Positions 54,809-62,495 of a stretch of DNA of 64,000 bases are shown in pieces. A model generated the notes under the pieces. It did no database searches. It saw only the letters and a list, made by a program, of their open reading frames with translations, and was not told the origin of the DNA. Numbering within the stretch: the first letter of the stretch is position 1; each line of letters starts with the position of its first letter. The position numbers and the translations under genes were made by a program. The DNA comes from a virus, in the IMG/VR virus record IMGVR_UViG_3300042896_000283, positions 49,095-113,094 of that record; one strand, written 5' to 3'.

Positions 54809-55540
54809 TTATTCGTTTGTTTGTATTCTATATGCTGCACTTTGAACAGCAGATTGATTTTCTGTATACATTGCTAGATTTTGAACTGTAAGATCTAAAA
54901 GTTCATCTTCTAAATATGTTTCTAATTCACAATCTTGATCATATGATGGTTCACCATCTAACATAATATATCCTGTTTTATTTATATATACTGGATATCT
55001 CATATACATTATCTGTAGATTCTTAGGGGTAAATGTACCATCTGTGAATATACTTATTTCATCTGATGCTAAGAAGTTAAATGTTTCTTGATATTCAAAT
55101 GAAGGTTTATAATGATCATTATTTAATATGAACTGAAGATCACCATGTTTAGCAAGATCTCGATTAATCCAAATCTTTCTATCTTTACATCTTCCTTTAT
55201 CAGCTAATGCGTAACTATCAACATAAAACATATATTTAGGCTCAAGTAAATGAATATTAGCAGCCCATTGATTTAGATCAGCATCCTTTAATGTTAATGT
55301 TAAAGGTTGATGATTATAATTCATTACAAGACTTTGTAAGTCTTCATAACGTTTTTTAAATGCATCAAGTCCTAATCCATTAGCAACAGCAATTCCATCA
55401 ACTTTTTGTTTTATCAACTTTATCTGAGCTTCATTCAAAGCTAAGATTTTATCTTCTAGTTGAATTTTTTGATGATCATTAGTTGATAGCTTATTTAATC
55501 TTTGATCAATCTTATACAATAAACTATCTACTGGTATCAT
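54809..55540 (-). CDS. Head-tail connector candidate, 243 aa
   Basis: Opens with helices (DSLLYKIDQRLNKLS, KIQLEDKILALNEAQIKLIK), followed by a mixed middle and an ending QIMYMRYPVYINKTGYIML, then CELETYLEDELLDLTVQNLA and AMYTENQSAVQSA. The final strand-turn-helix is of the sort found in head-tail adaptor proteins that sit below the portal. The gene lies between two other unnamed structural genes downstream of the capsid gene. Connector is my inference from layout. Confidence 0.55.
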   Translation of the reverse strand: MIPVDSLLYKIDQRLNKLSTNDHQKIQLEDKILALNEAQIKLIKQKVDGIAVANGLGLDAFKKRYEDLQSLVMNYNHQPLTLTLKDADLNQWAANIHLLEPKYMFYVDSYALADKGRCKDRKIWINRDLAKHGDLQFILNNDHYKPSFEYQETFNFLASDEISIFTDGTFTPKNLQIMYMRYPVYINKTGYIMLDGEPSYDQDCELETYLEDELLDLTVQNLAMYTENQSAVQSAAYRIQTNE

Positions 55541-55568
55541 ATTCTTTTATATTTTTAAAACTAGCTAC

Positions 55569-56540
55569 TTAAACAGCAGCTAGTTTTTTAGTTTTCAATT
55601 TACCTTCTAATACTAATAACTCATCTTGGTTATCATCATCAGCTAGGAATCTAATTAAATCTTCTTCATCTTTTGCTATTTCAAATTCACCTTCATAAAC
55701 CTTACCATTAGGTTTGATTCTATATACTGAATGAGCTACAGCTTGTTTTACTAAATCTTTTATATGGAGTAAAGCTTCTTTCATATCTGCAAATCTATTG
55801 AACACTTCAACTGGACTCAATCCTGAATATTTACCATTCTTGAATTCTGTTTGTTTCAATACATTATCTACCAAGTTGTATACTACTTCTTCTTTTGTTT
55901 CTTCTGTTACTGGAAGTCCTAAAAGTCTTGCAACTTTTTTCTTCTTCTCAGGACTCATAGAATCAAACTTAACAATAGCTTTATTGATCAATTGTTTTTT
56001 CTTAAAGATCACTGCATTTTCAATCTCATCATCTACAACATAAAATTGTGTATCTGCTGGAAATTCACCTCTTTCCCAAGCTTGATATGAACTTGCAATA
56101 GTTGGATGAACTCTTAACCATGAAAAAGCTATTTCTTGGAAAGAATTTGATAGATCAAAATAATTATCACCATCTAATAACTTAACTGATTGAACGTGTG
56201 TTTGATCATCTGTTGAAAGTGATAATCCATAGTTCCAGAATTGTGAGCGAGGTCCTAAATCAATATCCCCTATCTCATTTTCAAGTTTTATTTTAAGAGC
56301 TCTTACTCTTTCAATTTCCAATTCTTTTTCTAAAGGATCTTGAATTCGTTTGATGTAAGAAGCATTCTCATCTAAACCTGTTCTGTACTTTCCATCTAAT
56401 TCTTTATAAGGATATTTGAATACTCCTGTTCCAGGGATTCTTGTCATTCCTTTTTGTGATAGTCCACTATCCATTGTTTGAAGTTGAGCACTATTTGTAT
56501 AGTCTCTCTTAATAGTAGAAATTTTGCCTGTTTTACCCAT
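55569..56540 (-). CDS. Head-module protein of unknown function, 323 aa
   Basis: A charged alpha-helical protein: DPLEKELEIERVRALKIKLE near the first third, a middle part with NYGLSLSTDD and QEIAFSWLRVHP, then MSPEKKKKVARLLGLPV and a helical, acidic end (FEIAKDEEDLIRFLADDDNQ). There are no Cys clusters, signal peptide or membrane helix. Position right after the capsid gene and its tRNA spacer suggests a head completion or internal protein. I do not recognise a family. Confidence 0.6.
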   Translation of the reverse strand: MGKTGKISTIKRDYTNSAQLQTMDSGLSQKGMTRIPGTGVFKYPYKELDGKYRTGLDENASYIKRIQDPLEKELEIERVRALKIKLENEIGDIDLGPRSQFWNYGLSLSTDDQTHVQSVKLLDGDNYFDLSNSFQEIAFSWLRVHPTIASSYQAWERGEFPADTQFYVVDDEIENAVIFKKKQLINKAIVKFDSMSPEKKKKVARLLGLPVTEETKEEVVYNLVDNVLKQTEFKNGKYSGLSPVEVFNRFADMKEALLHIKDLVKQAVAHSVYRIKPNGKVYEGEFEIAKDEEDLIRFLADDDNQDELLVLEGKLKTKKLAAV

Positions 56541-56574
56541 AATGTAGTTAAATTTAATAATTGGTTTTAATTTG

Positions 56575-56648
56575 TTGCGTGAATAGGACTCGAACCTATG
56601 ACCTTCTGGTTATGAGCCAGACGAGATAACCAACTTCTCCATCACACG
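56575..56648 (-). tRNA. tRNA-Met(CAT), initiator-type
   Basis: A 74-nt cloverleaf: acceptor CGTGTGA/TCACGCA with a C1-A72 mismatch, D stem GAGA/TCTC with an A11-T24 pair, anticodon arm TCTGG-CTCATAA-CCAGA, variable AGGTC, T arm ATAGG-TTCGAGT-CCTAT, discriminator A, followed by CAA. The unpaired position 1-72 and the A11-T24 pair are hallmarks of bacterial initiator tRNA. Only two of the usual three G-C pairs stand below the anticodon loop. CCA is not fully encoded (ACAA). Confidence 0.88.
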
Positions 56649-56651
56649 ATT

Positions 56652-56729
56652 TGCAGAGTGTCCCCATTGAAGGGAATGCGACTGTGGAATCACAATCCAT
56701 CACTCTTAAACTTAGTTACGTTGCTATGC
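56652..56729 (-). tRNA. tRNA-His(GTG)-like, irregular
   Basis: A TGGA-TTGTGAT-TCCA anticodon arm with the GTG triplet, a TCCC-TTCAATG-GGGA T arm, and a 3' acceptor strand ACTCTGC are clear. The 5' acceptor GCATAGC pairs at 5 of 7 positions, the D stem is only three pairs, and there are about four extra bases between acceptor and D arm. It is 3 bases from the tRNA-Met. It may be a working but odd tRNA, or a decaying one. Confidence 0.5.
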
Positions 56730-56762
56730 AAGAGGCTTGACTAAGTCTGTTTATTTTTTTAA

Positions 56763-56844
56763 AGTGCAGGTGCTAAGGCAAATGCTTAGTTGGGCACTAG
56801 GTTTGAGATCAATCCCCTCTAGGAGGGAGAGGAGTTGAGGGGAT
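56763..56844. other. Structured spacer with two hairpins
   Basis: Within the 367-base gap between capsid and next gene, beyond the tRNAs, two stems stand out: AGTGC...CTAAG-loop-CTTAG...GCACT (56763-56798), and ATCCCCTC...GAGGGGAT (56812-56844). On the plus strand the second is followed by TTTTCT and resembles a terminator. They could be tRNA-processing or transcript-end structures. I found no small reading frame here. Confidence 0.5.
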
Positions 56845-56852
56845 TTTTCTCG

Positions 56853-56894
56853 GAAAAAAGAGAAGTATGCTGTTCTTATGGTAAGCATTACTTC
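56853..56894 (-). terminator. Terminator-like hairpin after major capsid gene
   Basis: GAAGTAATGC pairs with GCATACTTC (one bulged A) over a 15-base loop, and the minus strand continues CTTTTTTC. It lies 14 bases after the capsid stop and may reduce transcription into the tRNA and connector genes. Confidence 0.65.
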
Positions 56895-56907
56895 TTCAAT
56901 TTCATTA

Positions 56908-58470
56908 TTAGAATTGTGGCATTTCCTCAATCAACACAGTTCTAGACAAATCTTCAATAAATACATCACATCTGTCTTTCATCCAGATTTCGTATCCTGG
57001 GAATTTGTTAGCACTTGACATACCTTGAGATTTAGCAAAACCTAAGTGATGACGAGTTCCATCAATATAACCCCAAGTCATAGAAGGAGCACCTTTCATA
57101 CGTACTTCTCTAATGTTATTTACCATTGAACCATCAGACATTGGAGAAACATCAAACACCATAAATACAGGAGTAGATTTTTTGTTTTGTCCAAACTCTA
57201 AGTTAGATTGTGGTAAATCTAATTCTTTTAAGTGAATCAATTCAACTCTACCAGTCTCACGAGTTACCATTGCATCAAATGCAAAGTTGTAAGTGATATG
57301 TTGTCCTTCACCTTGCATATATCTGTTTCCAGAATCAGCCATGAAAGTAAGACCTGAATTCAATGCATCTGTTTTCAAAGCTTGTTGGAATACATCGAAT
57401 CCAGCTTCATTAGTATACATTTTTACACTTCTATCTTTCACATCCACTCTTCTGTAGAATAAATCTCCAAATACAGAACGGATTAAGTTAGCAGAGAATT
57501 CACCTCTGTTATATTGTACCAAGTTACCATTGTTACGCATTCTGTGGTATACACCAGCAGATGTTCTTTTCAATTCTTGTTTAGAACCTCCAGATTTAAC
57601 TGTACCTGGTTTAGCCCAGATCATACGTTTAACTTTCAATTCAATCATAGATTTACGCATCCAGAATTCGATGAACGGTTCCCATTTAACATCATTACGA
57701 GTTAAAGGTAATTGGTTACGTCTTTGTGGAGCATATACCAAGATATCTAATGGTTTACCAGAAGCATCTCTCATCATTTTGTCATCAGCCCATTCAGTGA
57801 TTTTGTGCTCATAACCATATGCAGAACCTAAAGATTCAAACATTGTGATTTGCTCACCTAATCTCGGAAGACCTAATAAATCTTGATCAAATTCACCAAT
57901 AGCAGCATCAACTAATTCTAGTTCAACACCATATTGTAAAAAGATAGGATTTACAAAATCAACTTGTGGGTTATCAGTTACTAATGTAAATGAATATAAG
58001 TAACCAGCATTCCAAGGCAATGGATCTTTGATCACGTAGAAACGTGGACCATATTGACGTGTACCTACAGAGATGATAGCATTTTTAGAAAACTCATTAG
58101 TATCTAATACTAATTGGAATTCTTGACCATCGATACCTGTTTTACCTGACACAATTAAATCTTGTGTAGTAGAAGGGATGTCAATAATTTTTGGGAACTT
58201 GTAAGGAACTGCTACTTGCCATTTCCATGCATCACTATTATTATCAATGTAATAAGGTGTGCTTTTGTTAATCATGTCTAAAAAGTCATTACTATACAAT
58301 GAGCTCTGTGTATAAAGACTGATGATTTTTTTATCATAGTCTGCAGGCTCAGTGCTGTGAAAACTTTCCAAGTGATTTGAGTCTGTTAGCTTTCCTACTG
58401 CACGCTTGTCCATAGACGCAACACGAGCATAAGTAAAACCTGTTAACCCAGGGATTGTTTGAACTGCCAT
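56908..58470 (-). CDS. Major capsid protein
   Basis: 520 aa, near the size of crAss-like major capsid proteins (about 490-500, as I recall). The start QTIPGLTGFTYARVASMDKR, a middle with PRLGEQITMFESLGSAYGYE and RSMIEL-type helices, and an end with PGYEIWMKDRCDVFIEDLSR fit the HK97-like capsid of this order. Gene order is the usual terminase, portal, scaffold-like protein, capsid. Third codon positions carry more C and G than in neighbouring genes, as expected for a highly expressed protein. A terminator-like hairpin follows. Confidence 0.85.
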   Translation of the reverse strand: MAVQTIPGLTGFTYARVASMDKRAVGKLTDSNHLESFHSTEPADYDKKIISLYTQSSLYSNDFLDMINKSTPYYIDNNSDAWKWQVAVPYKFPKIIDIPSTTQDLIVSGKTGIDGQEFQLVLDTNEFSKNAIISVGTRQYGPRFYVIKDPLPWNAGYLYSFTLVTDNPQVDFVNPIFLQYGVELELVDAAIGEFDQDLLGLPRLGEQITMFESLGSAYGYEHKITEWADDKMMRDASGKPLDILVYAPQRRNQLPLTRNDVKWEPFIEFWMRKSMIELKVKRMIWAKPGTVKSGGSKQELKRTSAGVYHRMRNNGNLVQYNRGEFSANLIRSVFGDLFYRRVDVKDRSVKMYTNEAGFDVFQQALKTDALNSGLTFMADSGNRYMQGEGQHITYNFAFDAMVTRETGRVELIHLKELDLPQSNLEFGQNKKSTPVFMVFDVSPMSDGSMVNNIREVRMKGAPSMTWGYIDGTRHHLGFAKSQGMSSANKFPGYEIWMKDRCDVFIEDLSRTVLIEEMPQF

Positions 58471-58500
58471 TTTATTTGAATTTATTAATTATTAATATGT

Positions 58501-59766
58501 TTATTGAAACCATGATTTTGCATTAACACCACCAGTAGCTCCAGCTGATTTAGCTTTTGTTACTTGTCTTGCAACTTCTCCAAACAGTTCGTTAGATTTC
58601 TTTGTAACGCCTGTTCTTTGTATGGTTGATAATGTAGGATCTTTTTCTAACATTTTTAAAAGAAGTCCAATCTTAACTTTTTGTGCATGATTCTCTGGTC
58701 TTTTTAAATCCAAGATAGCACGATCAAAATCAGTTAAGGTTTCTCCTGTTGGAGTTTTCCACTTATCAACTAATAAGAAGTCTTGTAGTTCTGATGCTAA
58801 TTTTGGATTGATTGGAATACCATCAAACTCTTTTGCTTTCACCTTATCTTGTAAGATGGTTTGCACATTATTTATATATTGATTTCTGACTTGAGCTTTT
58901 TGTTGTAACTCAGATTCAGATTTAGCTTCTAAGTCTTGTAACTTAGCTGCTTCTTTTTTAACTAACACTTTATGATTTCTAGCAGCAACGCTTTCTAGAT
59001 CACCATAGTTTTTAAGTCTTTCAATTTCTGTTTCTACATCTTCTAATTCAAATCCTTGATTGCTTAAAGCTTCTCTCATGATTTTTATTTGATTAGTTTC
59101 ATTAGAAAGATCCATTTCTGCAAATCCAACAACATTATTATATGTAGTGAAGTAATCTTTTGGATTAACTCCTTTTACAAATATGGCATCAAAAGCTTCT
59201 TGATAGTCTTCTCCAAATTGTCCAATGAAGTTTTGTACTATTTCACTAGCACCTTTTTTCTTTTCTTCATTAAATCTTTCTAGAAATTCTTCTGCAGTGG
59301 TTACAGGTCCTTGATCTTCATCATCCTCAGATGTAAATACACCTAGTTTATAAAGATCATTTGCAAGAGCAGTGAATTGTGTTCCTTCTGGAGCATCATC
59401 ATCACCATCTGTATCTTCTGTAGAATCATCTGTTTTAGCACTAGGAGTTTTTGCTGGTGCTGGTGTGTCATCATCATCATCATCACTATCACTAAAGAAA
59501 TCAGCAATTAATGATTGCCCTTCTGCTTTCTCCTCATCTGTTTTACCATCAACACTTTTAGGAGGAACTATATCCTTACCTTTAGGAGTTGCTGGTGTAG
59601 CAGGTGCACTAGGAGCATCAGCGTCTTTAATAATTGGAGTGACATCTTCTGGATTGCTAGAAGCAGTCTCAGGTTCAAATAACCCTTGAAGTAATTCTTG
59701 ATTACCCATTCCCATTTCCATAGTATCCTGGATACTAAAGTTGCTTATATCTAAATTATCAGCCAT
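58501..59766 (-). CDS. Acidic scaffold-like head protein
   Basis: 421 aa. Residues about 25-140 are acidic and disordered (SDSDDDDDDTPAPAKTPSAK and similar). They are followed by long charged helices with coiled-coil spacing (about 240-330) and a C-terminal tail with LFGEVARQVTKAKSAGATGG. An acidic helical protein placed between portal and capsid is the normal position for a scaffolding protein that guides head assembly. There is no protease motif. It opens a unit: a terminator and a promoter-like site lie just upstream. Confidence 0.7.
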   Translation of the reverse strand: MADNLDISNFSIQDTMEMGMGNQELLQGLFEPETASSNPEDVTPIIKDADAPSAPATPATPKGKDIVPPKSVDGKTDEEKAEGQSLIADFFSDSDDDDDDTPAPAKTPSAKTDDSTEDTDGDDDAPEGTQFTALANDLYKLGVFTSEDDEDQGPVTTAEEFLERFNEEKKKGASEIVQNFIGQFGEDYQEAFDAIFVKGVNPKDYFTTYNNVVGFAEMDLSNETNQIKIMREALSNQGFELEDVETEIERLKNYGDLESVAARNHKVLVKKEAAKLQDLEAKSESELQQKAQVRNQYINNVQTILQDKVKAKEFDGIPINPKLASELQDFLLVDKWKTPTGETLTDFDRAILDLKRPENHAQKVKIGLLLKMLEKDPTLSTIQRTGVTKKSNELFGEVARQVTKAKSAGATGGVNAKSWFQ

Positions 59767-59798
59767 ATGTAGTTGTATTTGCGTTTGGTTTATTTATG

Positions 59799-59828
59799 TA
59801 AAAGTATAATAAGAGTTTCTAATATCAA
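59799..59828 (-). promoter_or_regulatory. Candidate promoter of capsid unit
   Basis: Minus-strand TTG (59826-59828), 19 bases, then TACTTTTA (59799-59806), one mismatch to TAnnTTTG. It lies 33 bases before the scaffold ATG and after a strong hairpin. Confidence 0.45.
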
Positions 59829-59873
59829 AGTGTTATGTATCAATGTGATCCAATTTTCTTGATAATATAGCAT

Positions 59874-59908
59874 TAATATAAAATCCTCCTCCGAAGAGGA
59901 GAAGTTTT
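59874..59908 (-). terminator. UUCG-loop terminator after portal gene
   Basis: TTCTCCTC-TTCG-GAGGAGGA forms an 8-pair stem with a TTCG tetraloop (59884-59903), followed by TTTTATATT, starting just 5 bases after the portal stop. TTCG loops are very stable, so this is a good intrinsic terminator. Confidence 0.85.
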
Positions 59909-62494
59909 CTAACCTTTTTTGTTATTACGTCCTTTAGCATTCTCTTTAGCAACAGCTAAATCATTTGCCATATTCTCTCTAGTTACTTGAAGTTTCTCTT
60001 TCTCTATAGACATTTTATCAGATGCTTGTTTATTCTTAGATTGAATATCAGCCATCTTTAATCCGTAATCTTTTGCAGCTTTATCTTGGTCATGAGCTAA
60101 TCTATTCATTTCCATTACATCAGGAACAGAATTTTGATTAACATCTTCTGCTTCAACTTTACCAAATCCTGTAGCTTGAATAATAGCAATCTTCTCTTTA
60201 GATAATCTATCAAGTTCTTTTTGGTAATCATCATGTGCTTGTTGCTCTGCATGTTGCTGAGCAGCTTGTTGTAATTCAGCTTGTGCAATTTGACCTTGTT
60301 GTTCAACTTTCTGTTGCTCAAGTTGTTGAGCTTGTTGTTGTTGAGCAACTTGTTTATCTCTAAGATCTTTGAATATTTTTTTCATCTCTCTCATAGACTT
60401 AGTAGAATATAATTCTATTACATCATAAAGTGTGCCACCATTCTGAATAAGAGCTTGAGAAAGTTGTCTAAGTTCATTAAACATTTGTGTATCTTCTGGT
60501 CTATTAGTTAAGAACACTTTTAAATCACGAAATGAAAGATCAGTTCCATTCACTTGTACAAATGCAGATTGTCCTTCATTTGTAATATATGAAAGTGTAC
60601 TTTGGGGTTTTGATGATTCTACATAAAGAGCAGCATCTATAATACTTTGATACAGTTGTCCAAGCACGTACTCATGAGCCACAAATAAAGGCTCTGTTTG
60701 AGAGTAACTCTGCTGCATCGCAGTATTAGTACCTGTTGCACTTTCAGAGGCAGAAACAGACCCCATACGTTGTTTAGACATACCTACAAGTTCCCAGCAT
60801 TCAAGTTTAACTTGTTGAGCTAATGTATATCTAGATTGTATCTCTTGTGTACGTGTAAGATCAAGAGCTGTAAATTGATTAAATGAACTAGGAGATTTTA
60901 AATTCTCAGGGCTATCATCAATAAATACTACTCCTCTATTACGTGCTTCCATTTCCCATATATCAAGAGCATCCTGTGCATCTCCATCTTTAGGAATAGG
61001 AATATGTCTTAATGACATTAATTGAACCTTACCAACTTCTTTCTCAAGTAGTTTGTATAATTGGTTCATACATACATTATAAATTACTTGGAAAGGTTTC
61101 ATTAAATCAACAAGAGACTTAGCCTCTGTATTCTTCACCTCATATGTTGTTCCTATAATAGGACAATAGTTTAATAATTTAAATGGTTTGATATGATAAA
61201 TATCTGGACCAATCTTTGTTCCTTGATACCATTCATTAATCCATCCCCATTCTAATGATTGTTGTGTAGGTAAAGATCCAGATTTATAATTTTCATCAAC
61301 AAGTGTTGATTGTTCATTACCCATATCATCTAAATAAATCAACTTACCAATTTTCTTTTTAGATATCCAATAACTTCTTACAACAACATATTTATATCCA
61401 AATGAACTAACATTATTAGTTAGTCCTAGGAAATCTTTTAAACCATCATTATTCTCTTTCATCTCTGATTCAATGATCATTCTTGTCTGTAGAACAAGTG
61501 GATCAAATGTATCATACATTACAGAGTCTTGTCCTGCAACAGCATCTGGATTACCAAGGTTTGATTCACGTACATTAATCAATCCATAATCTTGTAGAGA
61601 AGAACGTAAGTGATCTATTTCTTCTTTTGTAAGATCAGGAATAGATTCAATAATTTCAGATAATTCCATAACTTGCACAGTACCAGCAGCATATGCTCCT
61701 TGTGCTCTACCTGTAGGATCTGAAATATATTTTCTATCTGGTGTACTTAAGAACCAAGTATTCTTTGGGTTAGCCACCTCAACATTAAATCCAAGTTTTG
61801 AGTTATCTTCATATACATGATAGAATTCTCTAGCAGATATTAAAAGATCTCTAAATGCATCTTCTGATTTTTCTTTTAAATTAAACTCAGCTTTTTGACA
61901 TGTAAGAATATGGTTTCCCCATTTCTCTGCAATAGATGTATAGCTATCTAACTGATCTTTAACTTGTTCCATTGTTATTTGCTCCAATTGATCATCAGGA
62001 ATCTCAAGTCCTTCCATTGCAGCTTTCTCAATTATTTGTTGTTTAGCTTGAGTAATAACATATTTTTGAAGAGTATCAGTTTTGAATTGAAGTTCTTCAG
62101 CTTTACTATCATCATCAAATGCCTTCACTCTAAATGTATCTGGACGTTTAGATATCTCTCCTACTAATTCATTAACAGGAGTAGTAATAATTGAATACAT
62201 TTTTACATAAGCAGGAAGTTCTAGATCTCCTGTAAGTACATCTGTAAAGCTTCTCACCTCTGGTTCTTGATAGAAATCTTCCATACGAAGGATCCCTTTC
62301 ATAAGATCGTAATTAGGAACAAAGGTGTCTCTGTTCTTTATATACTCAGCATATGCTTTATTGGAAAAATAATCCATTGTATTCTTAATCCAACTCTCAT
62401 CTTGTTTTTCCTTATCTGTCTTGAATTGATCAGGAAAGATGTTTAAGTATGCATACCTAATAGTAGCATCTTTTGTATATCTAATTATTGCCAT
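59909..62494 (-). CDS. Portal protein
   Basis: 861 aa. The N-terminal part (QDESWIKNTMDYFSNKAYAE, then VNELVGEISKRPDTFRVKAF) and the middle (KAQFN-type helices; WELVGMSKQRMGSVSASESA) match my memory of crAss-like portal proteins, which form the dodecameric DNA gate. The last 150 residues are very Gln/Ala-rich helices (VAQQQQAQQLEQQKVEQQGQ), likely the barrel inside the head. It begins one base before the terminase stop and ends before a UUCG terminator. Its place between terminase and capsid supports the call. Confidence 0.85.
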   Translation of the reverse strand: MAIIRYTKDATIRYAYLNIFPDQFKTDKEKQDESWIKNTMDYFSNKAYAEYIKNRDTFVPNYDLMKGILRMEDFYQEPEVRSFTDVLTGDLELPAYVKMYSIITTPVNELVGEISKRPDTFRVKAFDDDSKAEELQFKTDTLQKYVITQAKQQIIEKAAMEGLEIPDDQLEQITMEQVKDQLDSYTSIAEKWGNHILTCQKAEFNLKEKSEDAFRDLLISAREFYHVYEDNSKLGFNVEVANPKNTWFLSTPDRKYISDPTGRAQGAYAAGTVQVMELSEIIESIPDLTKEEIDHLRSSLQDYGLINVRESNLGNPDAVAGQDSVMYDTFDPLVLQTRMIIESEMKENNDGLKDFLGLTNNVSSFGYKYVVVRSYWISKKKIGKLIYLDDMGNEQSTLVDENYKSGSLPTQQSLEWGWINEWYQGTKIGPDIYHIKPFKLLNYCPIIGTTYEVKNTEAKSLVDLMKPFQVIYNVCMNQLYKLLEKEVGKVQLMSLRHIPIPKDGDAQDALDIWEMEARNRGVVFIDDSPENLKSPSSFNQFTALDLTRTQEIQSRYTLAQQVKLECWELVGMSKQRMGSVSASESATGTNTAMQQSYSQTEPLFVAHEYVLGQLYQSIIDAALYVESSKPQSTLSYITNEGQSAFVQVNGTDLSFRDLKVFLTNRPEDTQMFNELRQLSQALIQNGGTLYDVIELYSTKSMREMKKIFKDLRDKQVAQQQQAQQLEQQKVEQQGQIAQAELQQAAQQHAEQQAHDDYQKELDRLSKEKIAIIQATGFGKVEAEDVNQNSVPDVMEMNRLAHDQDKAAKDYGLKMADIQSKNKQASDKMSIEKEKLQVTRENMANDLAVAKENAKGRNNKKG

Positions 62495-62495
62495 G

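Noticed and set aside
56763-56798. Five-pair stem with a seven-base loop that resembles an anticodon arm
   Set aside because: No T at position 33, no matching T arm and no acceptor of proper length on either strand.
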